Assembly (NCBI GenBank): GCA_021798935.1
Contig: JAJZBL010000001.1
Coordinates: 62,001 to 126,000 of the forward strand
Length of the DNA: 64,000 nt
Source of the DNA: Microcaldota archaeon
GTDB taxonomy: Archaea > Micrarchaeota > Micrarchaeia > Micrarchaeales > Micrarchaeaceae
Reading direction: 5' to 3'
Below are positions 27,951 to 37,811 of the stretch, in pieces; positions within the stretch are counted from its first letter, which is position 1, and every line of letters begins with the position of its first letter. A model generated the notes under the pieces. The model saw only the letters and a list, made by a program, of their open reading frames with translations, ran no database searches and was not told the DNA's origin. The position numbers and the translations under genes are program-made.

Positions 27951-28258
27951 AATATCAATACATATTTTAAAATGAAAATATATTAAAATGTTTGTAATAT
28001 TTAATTAATTTCCTTTGAATTATAATAATAATTATAAACGTTATTGGCTAATTATACTATGAAAATATGTATATAAAGGTTGGATAAATATGATAAAAGA
28101 AATTGAAAGGATCTTGACATAAATTGGTGTTGCTACGATAGTCTATATTATACTCAAGATGATAAATGATTCGCCCTGCAAACCCATCATTTCAATAGTG
28201 GATTATGGGCATGAGAAGGCATATAAGAAGGGAAAACAAAATAGGAAGTGTGGAAACA

Positions 28259-28369
28259 ATGCGTGCCTGCAAGTTCAGGATCTATCCTGACACGAAGAGA
28301 CAGAAGGCAATAGACGACGCTATTTCCATGTCCCAGAGGCTTTACAACAAACCCCTGAGAAGACGATAA
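28259..28369 (+). pseudogene. TnpB (IS200/IS605-type OrfB) N-terminal remnant
   Basis: MRACKFRIYPDTKRQKAIDDAISMSQRLYNKPLRRR* matches the TnpB N-terminus then stops. Confidence 0.7.
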
Positions 28370-28484
28370 AAGCGCACAAATCAAATCCTTCCTCAAAATT
28401 CAGAAGATTCAAACTTTGTTTAGTCAAAAGACGAACTAAGTATTCGTCATTTAAATATTATGAATGTCAAAGTTTAGTGATTAA

Positions 28485-29087
28485 ATGTCGTTTGTAGTTG
28501 TAGATTTTGATGGGTGCTTAGTAAATGATGTCAGTGAATCATTTAATAAGTTCCTAAGGTCTTCGAATTCAAAAATAGAAAATGCATACAAAGAAGCTGT
28601 ATTCACTATAATAGACAATATACCTTTTGCATTCTCTAACGCTGCAAAGAAAATAGATTTTAAGAAGATGCTAAATCAAGAGGTTATAAAGGGATTGAAG
28701 GAACTACAAGAAAAAGGAATGGAAATAATAGTAAGGACCGCAAACATCAACCTTAAAGAAACCGATATTAAGGATATTGAGGAGGAACTTAAAAAAGAGG
28801 GCCTTAAAGTAAAAATTGAAAGAGCCAAGAATAATGAAAAATGCAAGCCGGAAAATGGAGAGAAACCCTCTTTAATAATTGATGATAACCCAAAAGTAAT
28901 ATTAAATGCAATAAAAAATGGCATAAATTCAATAATAATATTAACCGATTATAATAGAGTACAAGCTAATATATTAAGTAAGCTCAGTAATTATGTATCC
29001 ATATCAAAAATAGATGATATAGGAAAAAATTTAGAAAACTATAAATCTATAGTATCTATAAAAAATAGAAATTTATCTACTTCTTAA
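28485..29087 (+). CDS. HAD-like hydrolase
   Basis: FVVVDFDGCLVND, IIVRTANINL, PSLIIDDNPKVI. Confidence 0.75.
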   Translation: MSFVVVDFDGCLVNDVSESFNKFLRSSNSKIENAYKEAVFTIIDNIPFAFSNAAKKIDFKKMLNQEVIKGLKELQEKGMEIIVRTANINLKETDIKDIEEELKKEGLKVKIERAKNNEKCKPENGEKPSLIIDDNPKVILNAIKNGINSIIILTDYNRVQANILSKLSNYVSISKIDDIGKNLENYKSIVSIKNRNLSTS

Positions 29088-29169
29088 TTATTTTAATTTT
29101 ATAAGTTTTATATGTTTTATATAGTAATAGATGTTTAAAATTTATATAAAATAAACTTTTAAAATTTAA

Positions 29170-29440
29170 CCTTTAGGCTTAGTTGATAAAATAGATAGTT
29201 GGGATTCAACAAAACATGAAAAACTAAATGCAAGATCTGCTAGTCTGTTAACTTTGTTAAATAATATAAATGATATAATTAAAAATAAGGGGTAATAGAT
29301 ATAGCAGCTGGTTGAGGTATATTTGCAGCTTAAATATCAAAATATGCAAATAGAGTCATAGCTGTGGATAAATCAGATTTCTGCAATAAAAATTATGAAA
29401 AAGAATTTGTTTAAGCAAATTATCAGTAACCTCAGCTATG
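29170..29440 (+). pseudogene. decayed SAM-dependent methyltransferase
   Basis: frame reads VIDIAAG*GIFAA*ISKYANRVIAVDKSDFC after frame shift from LVDKIDSWDSTKHEKLNARSASLLTLLNNINDIIKNKG. Confidence 0.75.
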
Positions 29441-29519
29441 GAGAATTACAGATTTAAATTAATTAGAAGTTATAATTTTAAGTCCCATTACCTTTTAGTA
29501 TATAAGAAGGAATGATCTA

Positions 29520-30437
29520 ATGAAGTATAAGATATTAGGTGGTTCAAATACAAAATTTTCTGAAATAGGTCTTGGAACATGGAAATTTAACCCTAATTTA
29601 GAAGAAGCTTCAAAGACCGCTAAATATATGTTTGAAAATGGTGTTAACTTTTTAGATACTGCTGAGATGTATCAAAATGAATCTAGATTAGGAATTATGT
29701 TAAAAGAAATGAAAATTGAAGATGAACCTTTCATAGCTACAAAAGTGTCTCCAAATAATCTGCATTATAATGATATTATAAGATCTTGCAATGAAAGCTT
29801 ATCAAAATTAGGTGTCAAGCAAATAACCTTATACCAGATTCATTGGCCAAACCATAGGATAAATATAAGAGAAACGATCAATGCAATGGAGCACCTAGTC
29901 GAAGAAGGGAAAATAAGGTACATAGGTGTAAGCAATTTTGATCAAAAAGAATTGGAAGAAGCTCTTTCTTATTTGAAAAGTTATAAAATTGTATCAAATC
30001 AGGTAGAATATAGTGTCGCATTTAATGAAATAGAAAATTCAGGGCTTATGGATTTTTGTAATAAAAATAAAATATCAATAATTGCTTATAGCCCAATTGG
30101 CAGAGGTATGGTTGAAAATTATAAATATTTATACAACGAACTGCACGAAATAGGAATTAAATATAATGCAACTGCACTTCAAGTGGCATTAAAATACATT
30201 ATTTCTAATAAAAATGTTATAGCAATTCCTAAAGTATCATCTATTGAGCATGCAAAAGAAATATTAGGCACAGAAAAATTTGATATATCAAAGAGTGATA
30301 TAAATAGAATAAAAGATATAGCAGATAAAATAAAGAAGCCATTAGCAGGTAAAATATTGAATAAAATATTAAAGGCAAATGGCTGCTGGTCTGGGATAAT
30401 GGAAAGACATGAAAGATTAAGAATGGAGAGGGATTAG
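29520..30437 (+). CDS. aldo/keto reductase
   Basis: GLGTWKF, FLDTAEMYQNESRLG, YQIHWPNH, YIGVSNF. Confidence 0.94.
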   Translation: MKYKILGGSNTKFSEIGLGTWKFNPNLEEASKTAKYMFENGVNFLDTAEMYQNESRLGIMLKEMKIEDEPFIATKVSPNNLHYNDIIRSCNESLSKLGVKQITLYQIHWPNHRINIRETINAMEHLVEEGKIRYIGVSNFDQKELEEALSYLKSYKIVSNQVEYSVAFNEIENSGLMDFCNKNKISIIAYSPIGRGMVENYKYLYNELHEIGIKYNATALQVALKYIISNKNVIAIPKVSSIEHAKEILGTEKFDISKSDINRIKDIADKIKKPLAGKILNKILKANGCWSGIMERHERLRMERD

Positions 30438-30438
30438 A

Positions 30439-31059
30439 ATGAGTGAATTGAATCTGATAGTGTCATCCGAAAATCATAATCTTGTAACTTATATGAAAAA
30501 TAAATTCAATGCAAACATATTTTATCAAGAATTTGTTCCTGGCCATGGCGAATCAAATTCAGAAATGAAATCAAATTACTCAAATTTATTATCTATAAAT
30601 TCAGCGATACCTAAAGGCAGTAAAATAATGTATGCAAGGTCATATTCAGCATTTAGCAAAAAAGGTTGGAATTATATAAAAGAATCACTTAAAGGAAATG
30701 AGGTATCCATATCAACAGAGTCAATAATAAATAGCTTAACCAAAATAAAGGCGCATAAGGTATTTCTAATTAGCCCATACAATCAAAAGAGGCATGATTA
30801 TGAGATAAAATGGCTTGCAGGCTTCCATTTTGATACAATTGGATCTATAGCTTTAGGAAGAATTGGTGGCAAAGAGATAACAGAGGTTACAAAGCAAACT
30901 ATATTGGATTCAATAAAAATAGGCGAGAAATCATCAGCTGATGCAATATATGTAGCATGTACTTTACTTCCTGTAATGGAGCCTAAGGAAATAGAAAGTC
31001 AAATACCTGTAATTATACCTGTAAACTCAATGGCTAAAGAGTTAGGGCTAGAAATTTGA
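30439..31059 (+). CDS. Asp/Glu racemase superfamily (maleate isomerase-like)
   Basis: KVFLISPYNQKRHDYEIKWLAGFHFD, ADAIYVACTLLPV. Confidence 0.65.
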   Translation: MSELNLIVSSENHNLVTYMKNKFNANIFYQEFVPGHGESNSEMKSNYSNLLSINSAIPKGSKIMYARSYSAFSKKGWNYIKESLKGNEVSISTESIINSLTKIKAHKVFLISPYNQKRHDYEIKWLAGFHFDTIGSIALGRIGGKEITEVTKQTILDSIKIGEKSSADAIYVACTLLPVMEPKEIESQIPVIIPVNSMAKELGLEI

Positions 31060-31062
31060 TAA

Positions 31063-31854
31063 TTATTTCTTGTATAAACTTATGATGCTGCTTAATATAG
31101 AATCTAAATCTCTTAGCCAAAGTGCATAACTTTGCCCTTTTGGAAAATCCGTGAATCCATATGGATGGACTACTCGAGATAGATTGGAATAAACAAAGTA
31201 CAGGGAGTTTGGATTTATGCCTGCTATGAAGCTTGCCAATCCTATCAATGCACTCACTTTAGGCATTGCAAGAGTAAGGTAATCTGCCTTGCTTCCACAC
31301 TTGCACCTCAAATTTTTTAAACCATTAAAGTCTTTTATAGGAATCGAATAGAAAGGGAATTCAAGATGCTTGCTGCATACAGCTTTTCCAGCAAGAAATA
31401 TAGACTTAGAATCCAATTGCTTTATCGAAGGGTCTAATGATCTAATCCTACGCATTGCCTCTCCAAAGCTGCTAATAGTATAGCCTTTATTAACCATATT
31501 ATGCCAGTCCATATTCTTAAGTGCAATATCGTATTTCAGGGTAGTGCTTTCTATAAACTTGGATAAGCAACCTCTCTCTATTATAAATCTGCTGTTCTCC
31601 TCCGCAGACCTAAGGTTTCCTGCTACCGCCTCCCCTCTGCCAGAATTAATTGACCTTATTATATCATTGTAATAACTCAATCCCTTTAATAGATTCAGTT
31701 TAGGAAGTAAAATTTTATTATAAAATAAATTTGCCTCAGAATTGGGAATTGTATAAAGGCCCTTCCTCTTTATCAAATCCAATGTGCCTATGCCATTTGT
31801 TCTTGAAATAAACTCATCAAAATTTTCTAAATCCATAATAAAAGACCTAGCCAA
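31063..31854 (-). CDS. hypothetical protein with CxC...HP motifs
   Basis: 264 aa ORF; FVYSNLSRVVHPYGFTDFP. Confidence 0.55.
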   Translation of the reverse strand: MARSFIMDLENFDEFISRTNGIGTLDLIKRKGLYTIPNSEANLFYNKILLPKLNLLKGLSYYNDIIRSINSGRGEAVAGNLRSAEENSRFIIERGCLSKFIESTTLKYDIALKNMDWHNMVNKGYTISSFGEAMRRIRSLDPSIKQLDSKSIFLAGKAVCSKHLEFPFYSIPIKDFNGLKNLRCKCGSKADYLTLAMPKVSALIGLASFIAGINPNSLYFVYSNLSRVVHPYGFTDFPKGQSYALWLRDLDSILSSIISLYKK

Positions 31855-32749
31855 AGGATAGACTTTCTATAAGAGGCTCTATATAATCAACTCCTATTAC
31901 ATAACCCCCATTTCTTATAAGGTACGCTACAGTTTCATTTATATCTTTGTAATCTTTTATCTTTATCTTTATGAAATTTGGTGAAGTATTATTGACATTG
32001 TAAAGATTCGGTATATCCTTCACCTTATTAGAATCAAACCCATTTGCCAGCCTTATATTTATTATAGTATCCTTAAGTATTGTGCTGTAGATATTCGATG
32101 TAGTTGTAACATCGCTTATAGTACCTGCCCTGAGTACTATAAGCTCACTGTTGAATCTGCTTATTTCATCTAATTTTTGTGTCACAAATAGGACTATCCT
32201 TCCATTCTTTGAGTACTCCTGCATTATATCTCGCATCAATTGCGATGACCTTGAATCCAAAAATGCGGTAGGTTCATCTAAAAGCAATATATCTGGCTTA
32301 TTTATTAATGCCCTGCAAAATGCTATCTTTTGTTTAGTACCTCTGCTTAAGGTAGAAACTTTAGATTTAAGATACTTATCTGCATCAAACTTCTTTAAGA
32401 ATTCAGAAACATTTTCAAATATCTCTTTATCCTTAAGACCATATAGCCTGCCGAAGAACTTTAAGTTATCAATTACAGTAAGTTCATCATAAAGTGAATA
32501 ATTATCAGACAAGATAGACATTTTATTTCTTACACTATCATTAGTATAAGGATCCAATCCATTTACCATTACATATCCAGAATCTAATTTATAATGGCCA
32601 TCTATGCATTTTAGTAGAGTGCTTTTGCCCGCTCCATTCGGACCTAGTACAATATGCATCCCTCCTTTTAAATCAAGGCTTACATTGTGCAGTGCATGTA
32701 GGCTTCCAAAATTTTTAGATAAATCCTTTATCCTTATTTCATTTTCCAT
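31847..32749 (-). CDS. ABC transporter ATP-binding protein
   Basis: LGPNGAGKSTLL Walker A, LSRGTKQKIAFCRAL signature, DILLLDEPTAFLD Walker B. Confidence 0.94.
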   Translation of the reverse strand: MENEIRIKDLSKNFGSLHALHNVSLDLKGGMHIVLGPNGAGKSTLLKCIDGHYKLDSGYVMVNGLDPYTNDSVRNKMSILSDNYSLYDELTVIDNLKFFGRLYGLKDKEIFENVSEFLKKFDADKYLKSKVSTLSRGTKQKIAFCRALINKPDILLLDEPTAFLDSRSSQLMRDIMQEYSKNGRIVLFVTQKLDEISRFNSELIVLRAGTISDVTTTSNIYSTILKDTIINIRLANGFDSNKVKDIPNLYNVNNTSPNFIKIKIKDYKDINETVAYLIRNGGYVIGVDYIEPLIESLSFG

Positions 32750-32806
32750 AAATAGAAATAGAAAAAACAATTATAATAAATTAACTAAAAAACAAATAAC
32801 TATCCG

Positions 32807-33427
32807 TTAAGGTGTTGTAGGAAAAAAGGAACTTGAGGGAACACCATAAGCGGTAAGTGCAACAGCAAATATCCCTATAATTATTATCGCAGCTATAATA
32901 CCTAATATTATTCCTGGTAATAACCAAGCCAATACTGCTTTTCCTGTGCTAATATTCTGCTGTTCCCTGAATGATAACGTCAATACTATTATTGTCCAGA
33001 TTGCTATTATCAAATCAAATACATACCTTATGTATATCAATGCACCTGTTGCAGGCAAGAAGTACAAGAATGCTAATACAAGGATAGGCATTTCTCCAAA
33101 CATTACAGCGGTTGCAGTTTTAGATATATCTCCAGTAAATATCTTGAAAAGTATTTTATCGAAGAACTGATATATTGCTGCATTAATTATTATGCCTATA
33201 GGTAGCCCTATCCATAACATACCCACAATGCTTGCCAAAGCAATAGCTCCTTGAAGCGGAGACACTAAAAATCCTATAATACCATCTATTATAAGTGCTA
33301 TTATGCCTGGAAGTATTGATGCTTTGTAATAGAATCCAATTGCTTGGCCTAAATTCATATTCTGTGTATTGCTGCTTGGATGCATTGCGGCATTTATTCC
33401 TGCTTTAAAATCTCCTATCAAATCCAT
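32807..33427 (-). CDS. Yip1-like membrane protein
   Basis: multi-TM, Yip1-like layout. Confidence 0.55.
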   Translation of the reverse strand: MDLIGDFKAGINAAMHPSSNTQNMNLGQAIGFYYKASILPGIIALIIDGIIGFLVSPLQGAIALASIVGMLWIGLPIGIIINAAIYQFFDKILFKIFTGDISKTATAVMFGEMPILVLAFLYFLPATGALIYIRYVFDLIIAIWTIIVLTLSFREQQNISTGKAVLAWLLPGIILGIIAAIIIIGIFAVALTAYGVPSSSFFPTTP

Positions 33428-33494
33428 AAAATCAACATAACTTATATAAGTATAAATTTTTTAAATCTTACTCCTATAAAAAATAAAAATAAAT

Positions 33495-34064
33495 CTAAAT
33501 TTTATCTTTGCTTTTTACTTTATCATAAGCATTTTTGATTAAGTTATACTCATATTCCGTAAGAACTTCTTTTTTGAAATAGGGATTTGTTATTGAAAAT
33601 TCAGCTATCTCTTGCCTTTTAGGGGAGTTAAGAAGTGTATTATAAATTATATCTGATGGATCCTCATCAGTTATTGAGAGGCTAGCATCCAATATCCAAT
33701 CATCCATCTCTCTCTTATAATCCTCTAAAACGGATATGGTGTCAACTGCTAAAACAAATTTCTTTAACCCTTCAATCCTATTTAATGTATTTGGATCCTT
33801 TATATTATTGATATCTTCTAAATAGCCATCGTACATTTCATGTATTTTGCTTCGTTCCTCAACCAAATGGCTTATCATGAAAGTATATTTTTCATTCTCA
33901 TCTGATTTGTCCGGATCGGTGACTAAAGTTCCCTTGAAGTTAACTCTGCCTGCTTTTATCTCATCATAAAGCAAGCTTATTGCCCTATTTGCAAATTCAT
34001 ATTTTAGTTTAGTTAAAAGATCCTGTGCTTTTATCCAAGCAGGCATATTCTCATTTTCATCCAT
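33495..34064 (-). CDS. hypothetical protein
   Basis: ORF, no recognised family. Confidence 0.6.
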   Translation of the reverse strand: MDENENMPAWIKAQDLLTKLKYEFANRAISLLYDEIKAGRVNFKGTLVTDPDKSDENEKYTFMISHLVEERSKIHEMYDGYLEDINNIKDPNTLNRIEGLKKFVLAVDTISVLEDYKREMDDWILDASLSITDEDPSDIIYNTLLNSPKRQEIAEFSITNPYFKKEVLTEYEYNLIKNAYDKVKSKDKI

Positions 34065-34200
34065 ATAAATCACAAAAGATACAAGTATATAACTCAGAAA
34101 TTAATCCTATAAAATTGTATCGAATATAAAAATATAATACAGTAAAATTTATGCAGGTAAACTTTAATATAATAAATTTGATAATTATAATTGTGATAAA

Positions 34201-34791
34201 ATGAAAGACATAGAAGGAAAAAAAGTTTATGAAACACCAGATGAGATACTTGACAAATCACATACCGCTCTTATAGTATGGGACGTCCAGAATATGCTTG
34301 TAAATTCAATATTCAACAAAGAGGAATTTCTGAATAATGTTAATGCACTTATAAGCAAAGCAAGAGATGCAAAGATTCCTATTATTTATACAAAGATAAC
34401 CCCACTTCCTAAGAAATTCCAGCCAAAGCCAAGTTTAGCATCAAACAGAAGTTTTGAAGGAATGCCAAAGGATGCACTTGAGCTAGCAGTAAAACCTTCA
34501 GAAAATGAGGTGGTTATAAACAAGAATACTGCAAGCCTTTTCATAGGTACAAATGCAGAGATGCTTCTAAGGAATGCAGGCATAGAATCCTTAATATTTA
34601 CTGGTATTGCAACTGAGTATGGTGTAGAATCAAGTGCGAGGGAAGCGGTTAATAGAGGATTCTATGTGGTAGTTGCAAGTGATGCAGTATCATCGCAGGA
34701 TAAGGAAGCACATGAAAGGTCTTTATTGAATATGCAGAGATTAATAAAAGAAATGCCAACCTCTGAAATATTGAGTATACTTGAGAAATAA
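34201..34791 (+). CDS. isochorismatase-like cysteine hydrolase
   Basis: TALIVWDVQNMLVN, FTGIATEYGVESSAREAVNRGFYVVVASDA. Confidence 0.85.
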   Translation: MKDIEGKKVYETPDEILDKSHTALIVWDVQNMLVNSIFNKEEFLNNVNALISKARDAKIPIIYTKITPLPKKFQPKPSLASNRSFEGMPKDALELAVKPSENEVVINKNTASLFIGTNAEMLLRNAGIESLIFTGIATEYGVESSAREAVNRGFYVVVASDAVSSQDKEAHERSLLNMQRLIKEMPTSEILSILEK

Positions 34792-34795
34792 TTTA

Positions 34796-35356
34796 TCAAA
34801 ATCTTTCATATAATGCATAGCTTTTATTTTTATCAATTAATTTTCTTATTTTCTTGCTTATAATATTTTCAGAATGCTTCATCTGCTCTGGATTGTTTAA
34901 GAATTTATCAACCACCCATATTGTGCTGAACTGCTTTATCTCATTTACCATATTTTTATCAAGGCTCTTGTAAGTTTTATCTGGCATTATGAATATTAAA
35001 GCAAAATTAGTATACTCATTGCAAAACTTTTTCAATTTTCTTACATAACCTTTTTCAAAAGAAACATGAGGCTCCAGTATAACCTGTCTTTTCCCAACGA
35101 AGATGTCTGTTATAAAGTCTGGTTTGTAATTGCTATAAGTTGCAAATTCATAATAAGCGTCCCTGTGATTGTCAAGAAGTGCCTTTGAAACTGCCTCTTC
35201 CCTATAATCCTTTATGTAACCATCTAAATTGTTCCCCTCATTAATTCTCTTATGAATCTCGCGATTGTTTATCGAATGCTTATCGTCCTTGTATATGTCG
35301 ACCGGAAACACATAAAGGTACGAATCCTTATTATTTAACATATTTTTATATTTCAT
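34796..35356 (-). CDS. putative PD-(D/E)XK-like protein, paralog 1
   Basis: YKPDFITDIFVGKRQVILEPHVSF; shares core with the next gene. Confidence 0.5.
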   Translation of the reverse strand: MKYKNMLNNKDSYLYVFPVDIYKDDKHSINNREIHKRINEGNNLDGYIKDYREEAVSKALLDNHRDAYYEFATYSNYKPDFITDIFVGKRQVILEPHVSFEKGYVRKLKKFCNEYTNFALIFIMPDKTYKSLDKNMVNEIKQFSTIWVVDKFLNNPEQMKHSENIISKKIRKLIDKNKSYALYERF

Positions 35357-35429
35357 AATGTCCACACCCAAAATTAATATCTATCCGTACTATGATTGAT
35401 TATCGGATCCTGTAAATCCAAATTGCAAA

Positions 35430-36011
35430 TCAAGAATCCTTCTTAACTCTTAAATATGCTTTGTAATCAAGATCTCTCATACGCAGTTCATTAATCTTCT
35501 CTAATATTTGCATAGTTGATTCCTGCAAATTTTCCTTTTTATCGTTAAAGTCCTTAATTATCCATATTTTGCTAAATCTTTTAATCTCATTTATAGTATA
35601 ATTATCTAAATGCTTGTAGTTATTATTTGACATTATGAAAACCAAATAAAAATTATGGTAAAGCTTAGAGAACTCCTTCATCTTAGAAATGTAATGTTTA
35701 TTAAAATCTCCATGTGGCTCTAGTATCACTTGCCTTCCTTTGAAGTAAATGTCTGTTATAAAGTCTGGAAAATAGCTATTTTTCCCATTTATATAATATT
35801 GCATGTATTCATAATATGCATTAGCACCTGATAAAAGCAATGCATTTTTAACTGCTTCCTCCCTATAATTTTTAATATGTCCTCTTCCGATGCTCTTAAG
35901 GGAATAGTCATAAGAACCAGTATTATAAATAGACCGTTCATCCTCTTTATTTATGCGCACAAGAGAATCCCTAAGCTTGCCTTTTGGCTTAAACTCTTGT
36001 GTATCTTGCAT
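35430..36011 (-). CDS. putative PD-(D/E)XK-like protein, paralog 2
   Basis: YFPDFITDIYFKGRQVILEPHGDF; tandem paralog. Confidence 0.5.
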   Translation of the reverse strand: MQDTQEFKPKGKLRDSLVRINKEDERSIYNTGSYDYSLKSIGRGHIKNYREEAVKNALLLSGANAYYEYMQYYINGKNSYFPDFITDIYFKGRQVILEPHGDFNKHYISKMKEFSKLYHNFYLVFIMSNNNYKHLDNYTINEIKRFSKIWIIKDFNDKKENLQESTMQILEKINELRMRDLDYKAYLRVKKDS

Positions 36012-36040
36012 ATTAATTAAACGAAAAGAGATTATAAAAA

Positions 36041-36120
36041 CCTTTTGCAAGTATAGCAAAAGGGAATATATTTGCTAAATATAAGGCCCAATAATTGTTG
36101 CAAGGGAATGAACAATTATT
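36041..36120. repeat. two hairpins in a divergent promoter region
   Basis: CCTTTTGC-7-GCAAAAGG (36041-36063) and AATAATTGTT-11-AACAATTATT (36090-36120). Confidence 0.7.
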
Positions 36121-36192
36121 ACTATAAAATCCAATAAATTAGTGCAGTGAGAAGTATTTATATGTTGCATACTAATCCTATATAGTGAGATT

Positions 36193-37254
36193 ATGGTTCA
36201 AACCCAAAAGCCATCCGGAAGTGGTTCTGCAAACACTGTTCCAGATTATTATTATACATACAAAAGCAGCAAGAATATGGCTGCAAATTCAATATTGGCA
36301 ATTATAATAGGGATAATAATATCCATAATATTCTTTTTGATAATATATGCAGAAACCTCAAGTACCACCTCAGGCATTATAGCATTTGTAATAATCCTTA
36401 TCATATACCTGCTTATGAGTATAAAAGTGCTCCAAGAGTGGAAGAGAGCACCAATATTATCATTGGGAAAATACAAAGGTACTTATGGCCCTGGATTATT
36501 TTTCATAATACCTTTGATTCAGAAAATGCCTTACAAATTTGATCTTAGAACATTCTCTGCTACCTTCTCTGCAGAGAAAACACTGACACAAGATAACGTT
36601 GGAGTCGACGTAGATGCAATAATGTTTACAAGAATAGAGAATCCTGAGAAAACAGCATTACAAGTAAATGACATGCAGCAGTCTGTTTCATTAGCTGCAC
36701 AAACCGCTCTTAGAGATGTAATAGGTAAAGTAGAATTAAGCAAAATGATAGTGGGAAGAAGCGAGATAGCAGCACAGGTGAAAGCACTTATAGACCAAAG
36801 GGTATCCCCATGGGGTGTTGATGTAATATCTGTAGAAATAAGAGATGTAAAGATACCTGATGATCTTCAGGATGCAATGGCAAAGGTAGCTATAGCATCT
36901 AGGGAACGTGATGCAAGAGTTATACTTGCAGAATCAGAGAAACTTGCAGCGGTCAATATGGTAGCAGCAGCAAAAACCTATAATTCCAATATATATGCAA
37001 TGCAGTTAAGAGCACTTAACATGCTTTACGAGATAGGGATAAGCGGCAAAAACCATCTGATATTTATACCAACCGAATCAAGAGGGTTAGGAATACCAAC
37101 GCCTGTAGGTGTATTGGGAATAGATAAGCTTGCAGGAATAGGAGATATAGGGGATCAAAACTCATCTGCAAGCAGTTCAGACAAAGGCAATCCTACAGAT
37201 GGAAAAGTTAGCGGTTCAGATGCATCTAAGCAGAAAAAGAAAACTGATAGCTGA
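36193..37254 (+). CDS. SPFH/stomatin-like protein
   Basis: GLFFIIPLIQKMPYKFDLRTFS, WGVDVISVEIRDVKIPDDLQDAMAKVAIASRERDA. Confidence 0.92.
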   Translation: MVQTQKPSGSGSANTVPDYYYTYKSSKNMAANSILAIIIGIIISIIFFLIIYAETSSTTSGIIAFVIILIIYLLMSIKVLQEWKRAPILSLGKYKGTYGPGLFFIIPLIQKMPYKFDLRTFSATFSAEKTLTQDNVGVDVDAIMFTRIENPEKTALQVNDMQQSVSLAAQTALRDVIGKVELSKMIVGRSEIAAQVKALIDQRVSPWGVDVISVEIRDVKIPDDLQDAMAKVAIASRERDARVILAESEKLAAVNMVAAAKTYNSNIYAMQLRALNMLYEIGISGKNHLIFIPTESRGLGIPTPVGVLGIDKLAGIGDIGDQNSSASSSDKGNPTDGKVSGSDASKQKKKTDS

Positions 37255-37405
37255 CCGAAGTGAACGGGAAGCCCCATAGGTTTTAGCAGTTTAAGAAAAG
37301 CAAGCAGCAAGAAACGTATAATAATTTAAAACAGAAAAATAAAAATATACCAAAAGGCTGCTAAAGCTTATTGGTCATTTAGCAACTGCAATCATAGTGA
37401 TATAA

Positions 37406-37792
37406 ATGGAGGATAATGAATTTGAAAAATTGACTTTAGATTATCAAAAGGTAGAGGAGCAGCTCCAAAATTTAAGGATACAGCTGGAGCAGTATAAGCT
37501 TCAATTGAACGACCTTGCCCAAGCAAAATCAGAGGTAGAAAAGGCCACTGGAAAGGTGTACTCATCCATAGGTGGTGTAATAATAGAAACAAGCAAGGAT
37601 TCCGCACTCGCCGAGATAAAAGATAAAGAGGAATCCATAAACTTGCGTTCGTCCTTGCTTTCGAAGCAGATAAGCGAGTTAGAGAAGAAGGAAGCAGGAC
37701 TTAAAAGCCGTGCAGATGAACTTCTTAAAGAAGCAAAGGAGAATGAAAAGAAACAGGGTATGGGAGGAGTTAGCGTAAATATGCCAAAGTAA
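37406..37792 (+). CDS. pfdB: prefoldin beta subunit
   Basis: coiled coils flanking GKVYSSIGGVIIETSKDSALAEIKDKEESI. Confidence 0.85.
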   Translation: MEDNEFEKLTLDYQKVEEQLQNLRIQLEQYKLQLNDLAQAKSEVEKATGKVYSSIGGVIIETSKDSALAEIKDKEESINLRSSLLSKQISELEKKEAGLKSRADELLKEAKENEKKQGMGGVSVNMPK

Positions 37793-37811
37793 GTTCCTAA
37801 AGGTCGTAAAA

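Noticed and set aside
28081-28250. Possible gene starting ATGATAAAAGAAATTGAAAGG
   Set aside because: Stops after 10 codons; the readthrough frame does not resemble a known protein.
28187-28396. 69-aa minus-strand ORF
   Set aside because: Lies over the TnpB remnant on the opposite strand and has no recognisable features.
24878-28400. Attachment-site duplication of the tRNA-Pro 3' end bounding the R-M island
   Set aside because: I looked for a second copy of GTTCAAATCTCGGCAGCCCCA downstream and did not see one, so tRNA-targeted integration is not supported directly.
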